A stretch of DNA of 24,890 nt. Source: Rhodanobacteraceae bacterium (lineage in GTDB: Bacteria; Pseudomonadota; Gammaproteobacteria; Xanthomonadales; Rhodanobacteraceae). A program made the position numbers and the translations under genes. Shown here one piece after another: positions 1-8,036 of this stretch. The stretch's first letter is position 1. Each line of letters begins with the position of its first letter. The stretch is from assembly GCA_025928735.1 (NCBI GenBank), contig JAICIW010000002.1:1-24890 (forward strand), given 5' to 3'. A model generated the notes under the pieces. It was given only the letters and a program-made list of their open reading frames with translations. It ran no database searches and was not told the DNA's origin.

Positions 1-1
1 C

Positions 2-268
2 GCCGTGATGCTCGCCACACGCCCTGCGCTCATCTACTGGAACGGGGCGACGCTCGATTGCATCCACTGCGTCCGCGCGCTGCAGGCCGACGGCATGGGC
101 GTGTTTTTCACCATCGACGCAGGTCCGCAGGTGAAAGCCGTGTGCCTGCCCGGCGAAGCGTCACGCGTGGCCGATGCCCTGCGTGATGTCACCGGCGTGG
201 AAGACGTACTGGTCAGCGGCCTCGGCGAAGGTGCGCGTATTGTCAAGGCCGTTGACGCATGTGCGTGA
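2..268 (+). CDS. mvaD: diphosphomevalonate decarboxylase, C-terminal part (5' truncated)
   Basis: The frame is already open at the left edge, so only about the last 88 residues are visible; the GTG and ATG at 5-10 are probably internal codons. The enzyme decarboxylates mevalonate diphosphate to isopentenyl diphosphate (IPP) using ATP, in the cytosol. The recognisable part is the C-terminal GHMP-kinase-like fold, with the family-typical stretch FFTIDAGPQVKAVC (fungal and bacterial homologues have a similar YxTxDAGPN block) and a final GxGxGA-like segment. It is followed by phosphomevalonate kinase, whose start overlaps its stop, then by the reductase-kinase fusion and idi, so the pathway context is strong. 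The identification rests on the DAGP block plus operon context; the ATP-binding half lies outside the window. Confidence 0.88.
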   Translation, partial: AVMLATRPALIYWNGATLDCIHCVRALQADGMGVFFTIDAGPQVKAVCLPGEASRVADALRDVTGVEDVLVSGLGEGARIVKAVDACA

Positions 269-1428
269 CCGCCAGCGCGCCCGGCAAGCTGGTGCTGCTG
301 GGCGAATACGCGGTACTGGAAGGCGCGCCGGCGCTGGTGCTGGCGGTGGATCGCCGGGCACGCGTGAAACTTGAATCCAGGGAATCTCTGGACACACCCC
401 CCACTCGTCATCCCGGAATCGCGAAGCGATATCCGGGACCCAGCGACTTTGCAGTTCCCTGCGTTGCGCGGAAGTCACTGGGTCCCGGCTTTCGCCGGGA
501 TGACGACAAAGAGCAGGGCGTCCATGGCGATGACGAATTTTGGGAAATCGTCTCGCCCACCCTGCAATTGCAGGTTCGGCTGCGGCTGCAGGATGGCGGC
601 GCGCAATGGATCGATGACGCTCCTCCCGAACTCGAATGGATCGCGACGCTGCTCGCGCGTTTTCCGCAAATCGAACAATTGCCAGCGTGCCGCATCGAAT
701 TCGACAGCGATGCGTTTTACCTGGATCACGAAGGCACGCGCCAGAAACTGGGACTCGGTTCCAGCGCGTCGCTCAGCGTCGCGCTGCTCGGCGCGTTGCA
801 CGCACACGTCCACGCCGCCCCTCCCACAATCGGCGAAGCGATCGAAGCGCACCGCGCGATCCAGCATGGCCGGGGCAGCGGCATCGACGTCGCGGCGTCG
901 CTGACGGGCGGGCTCTCGCGCTTCCGGCTGGACGGCGGTGCTGCCCGGATCGCGCCCACGGCGTTGCCGACAACTCTTCATTGGGTTTGCGTCTACAGCG
1001 GCCGTCCGGCGTCCACCAGCACGATGCTCGCCACGGTCGCCGCCTGGCGTGAACGCGAGCCGACCGCATTCACGCAATACATGCATGAACTCGCTACAAT
1101 TTCTTCACGCGGTATCGACGCCTCGACCGCCAACGATGCCGCCGCCTTCCTGTCCTCCCTCCACGATTACGCAACGGCCTTGGCGCGCTTCGGCGCGGCC
1201 GCAGGCGCGGACATCGCGAGCCGCGAACATCAGGCGATCGCCGCAATCGCCGCGGAATGCGGATGCGTCTACAAGAGCTGTGGCGCGGGCGGCGGTGACA
1301 TAGGCGTCACGTTTGCCGTGGAAGATACGCGGTTGCGGGAGTTCTCGGAGCGTGCGTTGCGCGCAGGGTTTCCCGTGATCGGACTGGAAGCGGACCCCAA
1401 GGGTCTGGAGGTCGTTTCGAACGTTTGA
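259..1428 (+). CDS. phosphomevalonate kinase (GHMP family) carrying an in-frame palindromic repeat
   Basis: It phosphorylates mevalonate-5-phosphate to the diphosphate in the cytosol. The 389 residues show the GHMP motifs in order: ASAPGKLVLLGEYAVL (5-20), KLGLGSSAS with the phosphate-binding loop (163-171), GRGSGIDVAAS with a likely catalytic Asp (204-214, D210) and CGAGGGDIGVTF (341-352). The ATG at 259 overlaps the mvaD stop; a GTG at 265 is an alternative start. Residues 50-83 (bases 406-505) are not GHMP sequence. They are the translation of a 100-bp palindromic element found again at 19351-19450, so the protein is longer than I would expect for the family. The frame is open across the element and all downstream motifs are intact, so the gene may still be functional. 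A GHMP kinase is certain; the phosphomevalonate substrate is inferred from the pathway neighbours. Confidence 0.9.
   Translation: MCVTASAPGKLVLLGEYAVLEGAPALVLAVDRRARVKLESRESLDTPPTRHPGIAKRYPGPSDFAVPCVARKSLGPGFRRDDDKEQGVHGDDEFWEIVSPTLQLQVRLRLQDGGAQWIDDAPPELEWIATLLARFPQIEQLPACRIEFDSDAFYLDHEGTRQKLGLGSSASLSVALLGALHAHVHAAPPTIGEAIEAHRAIQHGRGSGIDVAASLTGGLSRFRLDGGAARIAPTALPTTLHWVCVYSGRPASTSTMLATVAAWREREPTAFTQYMHELATISSRGIDASTANDAAAFLSSLHDYATALARFGAAAGADIASREHQAIAAIAAECGCVYKSCGAGGGDIGVTFAVEDTRLREFSERALRAGFPVIGLEADPKGLEVVSNV
406..505 (+). repeat. 100-bp palindromic repeat element, copy 1, inside a coding sequence
   Basis: The ends are inverted (CGTCATCCCGG at the left, CCGGGATGACG at the right). Inside each end is a hairpin: CCGGAATCGC/GCGATaTCCGG around GAA, and CCCGGC/GCCGGG around TTTC. 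Further in, GGGACCCAGCGACTT pairs with AAGTCACTGGGTCCC. My hand alignment to the reverse complement of 19351-19450 gives 90 of 100 identical positions without gaps, with 8 of the 10 mismatches in the central 20 nt (one more is immediately beside it). The CGTCATCCCGG...CCGGGACCCAG type is a common dispersed intergenic repeat in proteobacterial genomes; here it lies wholly inside the phosphomevalonate kinase frame. Confidence 0.93.
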
Positions 1429-1447
1429 GGCTTTGCAAGGAATCAAA

Positions 1448-3706
1448 ATGGACCAATCGAGGTTGCCGGGTTTCTACAAGTTGTCGGTGCCGGAACGCGT
1501 GAACCTGGTGCGCGAGCGCGGCCTGCTGTCGCGCGAGGATTTTCAGGTTCTGTCGACCGGCGCGCACACGCTCACCGTCGCGCGCGCCGACAAGATGATC
1601 GAGAACGTGATCGGCGTGATGGGACTGCCGCTCGGACTCGGCCTCAACTTCCTGGTCAATGGCAAGGATCACGTGGTACCGCTGGTGGTCGAGGAACCCT
1701 CGATCGTCGCGGCGCTGTCATCGGCCGCAAAGTTGGTGCGTGCTGCCGGCGGCTTCACCACCCGCAGCACGGAGCCGATCCTGATCGGCCAGGTGCAGAT
1801 CGTCGACATCGACAACTCGGCCACCGCACAGGCCGCGCTGCTGCAGCGCAAGCAGGAAATCCTGAACCTCGCCAACAGTCTGCATCCGAAGATGGTCGCC
1901 CGTGGCGGCGGCGCCAAGGATATCGAGGTGCGCATCCATCCCGCCGCCGACGGCCGCCGCGACATGGTGGTGCTGCATCTGCTGGTGAACACCTGCGACG
2001 CGATGGGCGCCAACATGGTCAACACCATGTGTGAAGGCGTGGCGCCGCTGGTGGAAGGCATCACCGGCGGCAAGGTATTCCTGCGCATTCTTTCCAATCT
2101 CACGGACCGCGCACTGGTGTGGGCGAAAGCGGTGATTCCGACCGAACTTCTGGCCGGCAAGGGTTACGACGGCGAGCAGGTACGCGACGGCATCATCCTC
2201 GCCAACGACCTCGCGGTTTGCGATCCCTATCGCGCGGCGACGCACAACAAGGGCATCATGAATGGCGTCGATGCTGCCGCGCTCGCGACCGGCAACGACT
2301 GGCGCGCGCTGGAAGCCGCCGCGCATGCGTACGCCGCGCGCGGCGAGCATTACACGTCGCTGACGCGCTGGTACAAGGACGACCAGGGCAATTTGGTCGG
2401 CACCATCGAGATGCCGATGAAGGTCGGCACCGTCGGCGGCAACCTGCAATCGAACGCCACCGTCGCGTTGAATCTGCGCCTCGCCAATGTCGCGACGGCG
2501 CGCGAGCTGGCGGAAATCATGGGCGCGGTCGGCCTGGCGCAGAACTTCTCCGCGCTGCGTGCGCTCGTCACCGACGGCATCCAGCAGGGCCACATGACCT
2601 TGCACGCCCGTTCGGTTGCGGTGAGCGCGGGCGCGACGCCGGAGATTTTCGAAACCGTGGTCGAACGCCTGCTCGATTCCGGCGAGATCAAGGTATGGAA
2701 GGCCCGCGAGATCATCGCCGAGGTCAAGAACCAGGTGCAGCCGGAAGCCAAAACCGTCGCGCACGGTTTCGAGCCCGTCGAGGAAACCGAATACGCGACC
2801 GGCTACGGCAAGGCGATCCTCTTGGGCGAACACGCGGTGGTGTATGGCCGCCACGCGATCGCCGTGCCGGTGCCGATGGCGATCCGTGCACGCGCCGAGG
2901 AATCGAACGACGGCACGCAGCTCATCATTCCGCGCTGGGGCGTCGAGTCGCGCCTGCATCCCGGCACCAAGCATCCCGGTTCGTTCCTGCAATCGCTGGA
3001 ACTGATCCTGCAACGGCTCGAACTGACCGACCGCCCGCTGCGCATCCAAGTTTATCCCAACCTGCCGCGCGCCAACGGCTTGGGCGGCTCGGCCGCGCTC
3101 GCGGTGGCGGTGATCCGCGCGCTCGACCGCCATTGCGCGCTGGGCCTGACGGACCAGCAGGTGTGCGCGCTTTCCTACGAATGCGAGCGCGTCGCGCACG
3201 GCACGCCATCGGGCATCGACAACACCGTCGCGACGTACGGCCAGCCGCTGCTGTTCCAGCGCGGCGAGCCGCCCGTGGTGGAACCGCTTGAATTCATCAA
3301 ACCGCTGCCGATGGTGATCGGGTTGTCGGGCGTGGAAAGCCTCACCGCGCGCACGGTCGGCCGCGTGCGCGAAGCGTGGCAACGCAACAAGCAGTTGTAC
3401 GAACGCATCTTCGATGAAATCGATGCGCTGGCGATGCAGGGCATCAAGGCACTGCAAGCCTGGGACCTGCAACAATTCGGCGAACTGATGAACATCTGTC
3501 AGGGCCAGTTGAACGCGCTGCAGGTATCGAGCTGGGAGCTGGAAGAGATGATTCAGGTCGCACGCGCCAATGGCGCCGTCGGCGCGAAGCTCACCGGCGG
3601 CGGCGGCGGCGGCGCGATGATTGCGCTGTGCCCCGACGACCCGGGCCGCGTGGCGCGCGCGCTGCAGCAGGCCGGTTATCAGGCGATGGAGACCAGGATT
3701 GGCTGA
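1448..3706 (+). CDS. mvaA: HMG-CoA reductase (class II) fused to mevalonate kinase
   Basis: The 752-residue protein carries two consecutive mevalonate-pathway enzymes. Residues about 1-430 are a class II (Pseudomonas mevalonii-type) HMG-CoA reductase: ENVIGVMGLPLGLGLNFLVN (52-71), Glu pair E82-E83, DAMGAN (184-189), K268 in THNKGIMNG, D284 and H382 in GHMTLHARSVA, matching the known Glu/Lys/Asp/His catalytic set. After a short linker (about 430-450) comes a mevalonate kinase: GYGKAILLGEHAVVYG (452-467), GLGGSAAL (544-551, a Gly where GLGSSAA is usual), GTPSGIDN with D591, and GAKLTGGGGGGA (712-723). It would convert HMG-CoA to mevalonate and then to mevalonate-5-phosphate. The start at ATG 1448 is chosen for the AAGG ribosome site 7 nt upstream; a TTG at 1433 is in frame but less likely. 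There is no stop or restart between the domains. Confidence 0.95.
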   Translation: MDQSRLPGFYKLSVPERVNLVRERGLLSREDFQVLSTGAHTLTVARADKMIENVIGVMGLPLGLGLNFLVNGKDHVVPLVVEEPSIVAALSSAAKLVRAAGGFTTRSTEPILIGQVQIVDIDNSATAQAALLQRKQEILNLANSLHPKMVARGGGAKDIEVRIHPAADGRRDMVVLHLLVNTCDAMGANMVNTMCEGVAPLVEGITGGKVFLRILSNLTDRALVWAKAVIPTELLAGKGYDGEQVRDGIILANDLAVCDPYRAATHNKGIMNGVDAAALATGNDWRALEAAAHAYAARGEHYTSLTRWYKDDQGNLVGTIEMPMKVGTVGGNLQSNATVALNLRLANVATARELAEIMGAVGLAQNFSALRALVTDGIQQGHMTLHARSVAVSAGATPEIFETVVERLLDSGEIKVWKAREIIAEVKNQVQPEAKTVAHGFEPVEETEYATGYGKAILLGEHAVVYGRHAIAVPVPMAIRARAEESNDGTQLIIPRWGVESRLHPGTKHPGSFLQSLELILQRLELTDRPLRIQVYPNLPRANGLGGSAALAVAVIRALDRHCALGLTDQQVCALSYECERVAHGTPSGIDNTVATYGQPLLFQRGEPPVVEPLEFIKPLPMVIGLSGVESLTARTVGRVREAWQRNKQLYERIFDEIDALAMQGIKALQAWDLQQFGELMNICQGQLNALQVSSWELEEMIQVARANGAVGAKLTGGGGGGAMIALCPDDPGRVARALQQAGYQAMETRIG
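3688..3701 (+). promoter_or_regulatory. ribosome binding site and TTG start of idi
   Basis: GGAGA at 3688-3692 sits 6 nt before TTG 3699-3701, inside the last codons of the reductase-kinase gene. The stop TGA at 3704 is just beyond the TTG, an arrangement that favours coupling. This decides the isomerase start. Confidence 0.6.
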
Positions 3707-4298
3707 GCACGAAGACAATCGCGTTGTATCGTTCGATTCCGAGCGACTGATCCTTGTCGACGAGACCGATCGCGAGATCGGCCACGCCAGCAAGGCCGAC
3801 GCGCACGCCGGCCGTGGCATCCTGCACCGCGCGTTTTCGCTGTTCGTCTTCAATCCGGCCGGGGAACTGTTGCTGCAACAACGCGCTGCGTCGAAACCGC
3901 TGTGGCCCGGCTACTGGGCCAACAGTTGCTGCAGCCATCCGCGCGGCGGCGAGGACATGGAAACCGCGACGCAACGACGGCTGCACGAAGAGCTGGGCTT
4001 CACCTGCCCGCTCGAATTCGTCTACAAGTTCCAGTACCACGCCGAGTACGGCGACGCCGGTTCGGAAACCGAACTATGCTGGGTGTACGTCGGCGTATCC
4101 GATGCGCCCGTGCGCGTCAACGACACCGAAATCGCCGCGTGGCGCTATGTCGCGCCCGAGGCGCTCGATCACGAAATCGCGGAATCACCCGAACGCTTCA
4201 CGCCATGGCTGAAGATGGAATGGCAACGCCTGCGTGGCGAATTTGCCAGTCGTTTGCCGGGCAACGGCGAAGCGCCTCGCTTGCAATGCGAAGCCTGA
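3699..4298 (+). CDS. idi: isopentenyl-diphosphate delta-isomerase, type I
   Basis: It interconverts IPP and dimethylallyl diphosphate in the cytosol, the last step before prenyl chain building. With the chosen start it has 199 residues and a Nudix fold: WPGYWANSCCSHPRGGE (69-85) with C78 aligning to the catalytic Cys of E. coli Idi, ETATQRRLHEELG (88-100) as the Nudix-like helix, and SETELCWVY (122-130) with E125 matching the second catalytic residue. The TTG at 3699 overlaps the stop of the preceding gene and has GGAGA 6 nt upstream (3688-3692); no good ATG or GTG lies before the conserved domain. An upstream ATG at 3621 in the same frame would overlap the kinase by 86 bp and is unlikely. 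The gene is translationally coupled to the reductase-kinase. Confidence 0.95.
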   Translation: MAEHEDNRVVSFDSERLILVDETDREIGHASKADAHAGRGILHRAFSLFVFNPAGELLLQQRAASKPLWPGYWANSCCSHPRGGEDMETATQRRLHEELGFTCPLEFVYKFQYHAEYGDAGSETELCWVYVGVSDAPVRVNDTEIAAWRYVAPEALDHEIAESPERFTPWLKMEWQRLRGEFASRLPGNGEAPRLQCEA

Positions 4299-4461
4299 TC
4301 GCCGACAACTTTCGCGGGATAGTTCTGCGCCCATCGTCCTGAAACCGTGGTGAATTGCACATCCGGCACCTAAACGCCGCGTTGACACGCAACGGTTCAC
4401 CATGCACGGCAGACTCACACCGCGTACGCGCGGCCGGTCCTTGCGCCGCAGGAGATCCGCA

Positions 4462-5592
4462 ATGTCGATTCCCGTTCGCCAGCAGTTGAAGGTCGCCAGC
4501 TACATCATCGGACGCCGCCTGCGCGGCGTGCAGCGTTATCCGCTCACGCTGATGCTGGAGCCGTTGTTCCAGTGCAACCTCGCCTGCCCGGGCTGCGGCA
4601 AGATCGATTACGACTCGCACATCCTCAAGCAACGACTGTCGGTCGAGGAATGTCTGGCGGCGGTCGACGAATGCGGCGCGCCGATGGTGTCGATCCCTGG
4701 TGGCGAGCCGCTGATCCACAAGGACATCAAGCAAATCGTCGAAGGCATCATCGCGCGCGGCAAATACATCTACCTGTGCACCAACGCGATCCTGCTGGAG
4801 AAGAAACTCGACCTGTTCACCCCGTCCGATCACCTGACATTTTCGGTGCATCTGGACGGCATGCGCGAGCGCCATGACGAGAGCGTCGGCCGCGAGGGCA
4901 TCTTCGACACCGCCGTGTCGGCAATCCGCGCCGCCAAGAAGCGCGGCTTCCGCGTCAACATCAACACCACGTTGTTCACCACCGCCAAACCCGATGAGGT
5001 TGCCGAATTCTTCGACTTCGCCACCAACGACCTCAAGGTGGACGGCATTACCGTGTCGCCGGGTTATCACTACGAACACGCGCCACGCCAGGACGTCTTC
5101 ATGGGACGCCGGCAATCGAAGGAACTGTTCCGCAACATCTTCAAGCGCAGGAACCGCAACCGCGCGAAATGGCCGCTGTCGCACTCCAGCCTGTTCCTGG
5201 ATTTTGTATGCGGCAACCAAGGCTACCAATGTACCGCATGGAGCATGCCGTGCCGCAACGTGTTCGGGTGGCAAAAGCCCTGCTACCTGCTGGTCGACGA
5301 AGGCTACGCGCCGACCTTCGGCGACCTGATGGAGAAAACCGACTGGGACAACTACGGGGTGGGACGCAATCCCAAGTGCGCGAACTGCATGGCGCACTGC
5401 GGCTTCGAAGGCACCGCGGCCGCCGACTCGTTCGCGCACCCGCTGAAGGCGTTGTGGGCGAGTTTGCGCGGGCCCAGACTCACCGGCCCGTTCGCCGCCG
5501 ATCCGCCGATTCTGTACGACACGCCGGAACCGAATCAGCGCCAGCCGCACAGCAACGTTCCCATCGCGCACTTCGGCGGCATCCAACGCTGA
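4462..5592 (+). CDS. hpnH: HpnH-type radical SAM protein (adenosyl-hopene synthase)
   Basis: HpnH attaches the 5'-deoxyadenosyl group of SAM to diploptene/hopene, giving adenosylhopane, the first step towards extended C35 hopanoids. The 376-residue protein has the radical SAM CxxxCxxC cluster motif (C38, C42, C45) in EPLFQCNLACPGCGK, a GGEPL motif soon after (SIPGGEPLIHKDI), and the HpnH C-terminal region rich in cysteines (FVCGNQGYQCTAW, PCRNVFGWQKPCY, CANCMAHCG). The start at ATG 4462 has AGGAG at 4450-4454, 7 nt upstream; an in-frame ATG at 4402 would add an Arg-rich, non-conserved leader. It lies 163 bp after idi and is followed after 20 bp by hpnB. The assignment is strong, but the cyclase that makes its substrate is not in the window. 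Confidence 0.94.
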   Translation: MSIPVRQQLKVASYIIGRRLRGVQRYPLTLMLEPLFQCNLACPGCGKIDYDSHILKQRLSVEECLAAVDECGAPMVSIPGGEPLIHKDIKQIVEGIIARGKYIYLCTNAILLEKKLDLFTPSDHLTFSVHLDGMRERHDESVGREGIFDTAVSAIRAAKKRGFRVNINTTLFTTAKPDEVAEFFDFATNDLKVDGITVSPGYHYEHAPRQDVFMGRRQSKELFRNIFKRRNRNRAKWPLSHSSLFLDFVCGNQGYQCTAWSMPCRNVFGWQKPCYLLVDEGYAPTFGDLMEKTDWDNYGVGRNPKCANCMAHCGFEGTAAADSFAHPLKALWASLRGPRLTGPFAADPPILYDTPEPNQRQPHSNVPIAHFGGIQR

Positions 5593-5612
5593 CGATCGTG
5601 TAACCGGCGGCC

Positions 5613-6731
5613 ATGGCCATCCTGATCCTCGCCGCCCTCGCACTGGCATGCTGGGCCAGCGTGTTGCTGGTGCCGTGGGCTGCCTGGCTCTGTCGCGAAC
5701 ATCTCGAAGCCGACTCGAATCCCCCTGCATCGCCTGCCGATTTCACGGTTTTGATCCCCGCCCGCAACGAGGCGCAGGTGATCGGCGAAACCCTGCGCGC
5801 GCTGTCGATCGCGGCGCCGACGGCGCGCGTCGTGGTGATCGACGACCAATCCACCGACGCCACCGCCTCCATCGCGCGCGCGAGCGGATTGCCGCATCTC
5901 GCCGTGATCGCGGGCACCACACCCCCGCAAGACTGGACCGGAAAGCTTTGGGCGCTGCAACAAGGACTCGAACGCGTCGGCACCCCGTGGGTGTTGTTGC
6001 TGGACGCCGACATCCGCCTCGCGCCCGGCCTGCTCGCGTCACTGCAGCGCAAGGCCGATGAAGGCTACGCGCTGGTTTCGCTGTGCGCGGAACCGTGCTG
6101 GCGCGGTCTTGCCGCGCGCTGGCTGCTGCCGGCATTCGTGTATTTCTTCAAGCTGCTTTATCCGTTCGCGCTGGCCAACGACCGGAATTCGCGCACCGCC
6201 GCGGCGGCCGGCGGCGTGATCATTGTCGATCGCGAGGTCCTGCTCGATGCCGGCGGGTTCGGTGCGTGGCGCGACGCCATCATCGATGACTGCACGCTCG
6301 CCACACGTGTAAAGCGCAAGGGTTATCGCTGCTGGATCGGCCTGACGCACGGCGCCACCAGCCGGCGACACGCACACTTCGGCGACATCGCACACATGAT
6401 TGCGCGCACCGCGTTCGTGCAGTTGCGCGAATCGCTGCTGCTGACGCTGTTGGTTTCCGTGCTGTTGATCGTGGCATTCTGGATTCCCGTGGTTGCGCTC
6501 GCCTTCGGGCCGGCGCGCACCGTGCAGGCAATCGGACTGGTCGCCGCCCTCGCGATGCTCACATGCTATCTGCCGACCCTGATGTACTACCGGCGCAATC
6601 CGCTCGCGGCGCTGCTGCTGCCGTTGGCCGCGACATTTTTTCTTGCCGCCACCTGGTATTCAGCGTGGCGCGCGCTCACCGGCACGCGATCGGTCTGGAA
6701 GGGTCGGCGCTACCAGCGCGGAGAGGCATGA
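5613..6731 (+). CDS. hpnB: HpnB-type hopanoid-associated glycosyltransferase (GT2)
   Basis: This 372-residue GT2 membrane protein has an N-terminal hydrophobic segment (about 2-26), then the nucleotide-sugar domain: TVLIPARNEAQVIGETLRAL, VVVIDDQSTDATA, the HpnB-like WTGKLWALQQG, the DxD-type LLLDADI, AAAAGGVIIVDRE and IIDDCTLA. About three further membrane segments follow near 265-355. The layout matches the hopene-associated glycosyltransferase HpnB family, found in many hopanoid gene clusters; its precise sugar and acceptor are not well established. The start ATG 5613 lies 20 bp after the hpnH stop, and its stop TGA is directly followed by the acyltransferase ATG, so the genes form one unit. 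Confidence 0.9.
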   Translation: MAILILAALALACWASVLLVPWAAWLCREHLEADSNPPASPADFTVLIPARNEAQVIGETLRALSIAAPTARVVVIDDQSTDATASIARASGLPHLAVIAGTTPPQDWTGKLWALQQGLERVGTPWVLLLDADIRLAPGLLASLQRKADEGYALVSLCAEPCWRGLAARWLLPAFVYFFKLLYPFALANDRNSRTAAAAGGVIIVDREVLLDAGGFGAWRDAIIDDCTLATRVKRKGYRCWIGLTHGATSRRHAHFGDIAHMIARTAFVQLRESLLLTLLVSVLLIVAFWIPVVALAFGPARTVQAIGLVAALAMLTCYLPTLMYYRRNPLAALLLPLAATFFLAATWYSAWRALTGTRSVWKGRRYQRGEA

Positions 6732-8036
6732 ATGCAGCAGCGCGCCACGCCAGCAGTGACCGCAGGTGGTCCATGGACCCGCTTGCCCGACGCGACGATC
6801 GGCGCGCATCCCGTCGGCAACTGGCTGCTGCAGATGGGCTTCGATCTGTGGATTCGCACGGGCTATGACCGCGAGATCGTTGCGCCCGCGCATTTCGAAC
6901 TCGCGCCCGGTTCGCTGATCGCGTCCAATCACCAGCGTGACGTGGACGGCCCGATGCTCGGCATCGTGTTGGCGCGGCGGCGCGGGCTGCACTTCGAAGC
7001 TACGCCGCCGTTCTATGCCACCCGCGAAGATCTGTTCCGACCCGGCATCCTGTCACGCCTGACGGCCGATTGGCCGGCGCCTCTGTCGGCGCTGATGGGC
7101 CGCATTTCCCTGGCATGGTTCTTTCCCCTGGGGCGCACGGAACCGATGCGGCGGGTGCGCGAATTTACGCTCGGCGAAACGCTGCTCGCGCTGTGCGATG
7201 AAGGTTGCGGCGACGACGATTGCTGCGCGCTGCTGAATGCGCGCGGCCACCGCGAAACGATGCTCGCGGCCGGTACGTGTTCGGTGCAGGCGGCGCTCAC
7301 GCGTCGCGACCTGCCGCTGGAATCGTGGTGGGGTCTGCGGCGACTTTCGCTTCCCGCGCTTCGGAAGTTGCTGCCCGCATTCCGCGCGGTGGTGGATGCC
7401 CAACTCGCGCACTTCGCGAGCCGGATCGATCGCGGCGGCTGCGTGTATTTTTCCCCGGAGGGGACCATTTCGATGGACGGCCACTTCGGCCGCATCCGCG
7501 CAGGTTTTTTCCGGCTCGTACACACCACGCGTGCGCCGCCATGGGTACAACCGATGGCGCTGGGTTACGACACGCTGGCGCCGGGACGGTCACGCGTTGT
7601 GATCCGTATCGGCGAGCGGTTTCGCGCCGATACCTCGCTGGATCGGGGCGCCTTCGATGCGGCCTTGCGACGCAGGATTCTTGACACCGTACCGATCACG
7701 CCGAGCCACCTGCTGGCGCGCTTCCTGTCGCACGGACCGCAAGACTTCACTGCGCGCGACCTCGGCAAGTGGTTGACACGCGGCATTGCGACATTGCACG
7801 CACGCGACGCCTCACTCGACCCGCTGTTTGCGCGCACCGATCTGCAGCAACTCGCATCCGAACGCCTGCGCTGGCTGCAGCGCAAACGGCTGGTAGCGCG
7901 CGGCGGCGACGGGTTCCGCAACATCGTTCCGCAAAACTCGGAGCCGGGCTGGCGCACCCCCGCCGCCGTCGTGCGCTATCTCGACAACAGCCTCGCCGAC
8001 CTTCTGCCCGACGTCGATCGGGTGTTGCCATGCTGA
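6732..8036 (+). CDS. atypical PlsC-like acyltransferase in the hopanoid block
   Basis: The 434-residue protein has the two hallmark motifs of glycerolipid-type acyltransferases: SNHQRDVDG with the NHx4D box (H67, D72) and FSPEGTIS (240-247). The acyl acceptor is unknown. Three things are unusual. The two motifs are about 170 residues apart instead of the usual 70-90, with an Asp/Cys-rich segment (DEGCGDDDCC, 156-165) and basic helices between them. There is a 190-residue C-terminal extension of mostly helical, Arg-rich character. There is no obvious membrane anchor. The start abuts the hpnB stop (TGAATG), and its own stop overlaps the next start (ATGCTGA), so it belongs to the same operon. 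A role in acylating a hopanoid or another membrane lipid is inference from context. Confidence 0.82.
   Translation: MQQRATPAVTAGGPWTRLPDATIGAHPVGNWLLQMGFDLWIRTGYDREIVAPAHFELAPGSLIASNHQRDVDGPMLGIVLARRRGLHFEATPPFYATREDLFRPGILSRLTADWPAPLSALMGRISLAWFFPLGRTEPMRRVREFTLGETLLALCDEGCGDDDCCALLNARGHRETMLAAGTCSVQAALTRRDLPLESWWGLRRLSLPALRKLLPAFRAVVDAQLAHFASRIDRGGCVYFSPEGTISMDGHFGRIRAGFFRLVHTTRAPPWVQPMALGYDTLAPGRSRVVIRIGERFRADTSLDRGAFDAALRRRILDTVPITPSHLLARFLSHGPQDFTARDLGKWLTRGIATLHARDASLDPLFARTDLQQLASERLRWLQRKRLVARGGDGFRNIVPQNSEPGWRTPAAVVRYLDNSLADLLPDVDRVLPC

Noticed and set aside
1718..3853. A 711-residue open frame on the minus strand opposite the reductase-kinase gene
   Set aside because: It is His/Arg/Asp-rich antisense of a well-conserved gene and lacks any recognisable motif; it reflects high GC content.
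4382..4410. TTGACA at 4382-4387 as a promoter -35 box for hpnH
   Set aside because: The hexamer is perfect, but no plausible -10 box lies 16-18 nt downstream, so a promoter cannot be claimed; the gap may simply be read through from idi.
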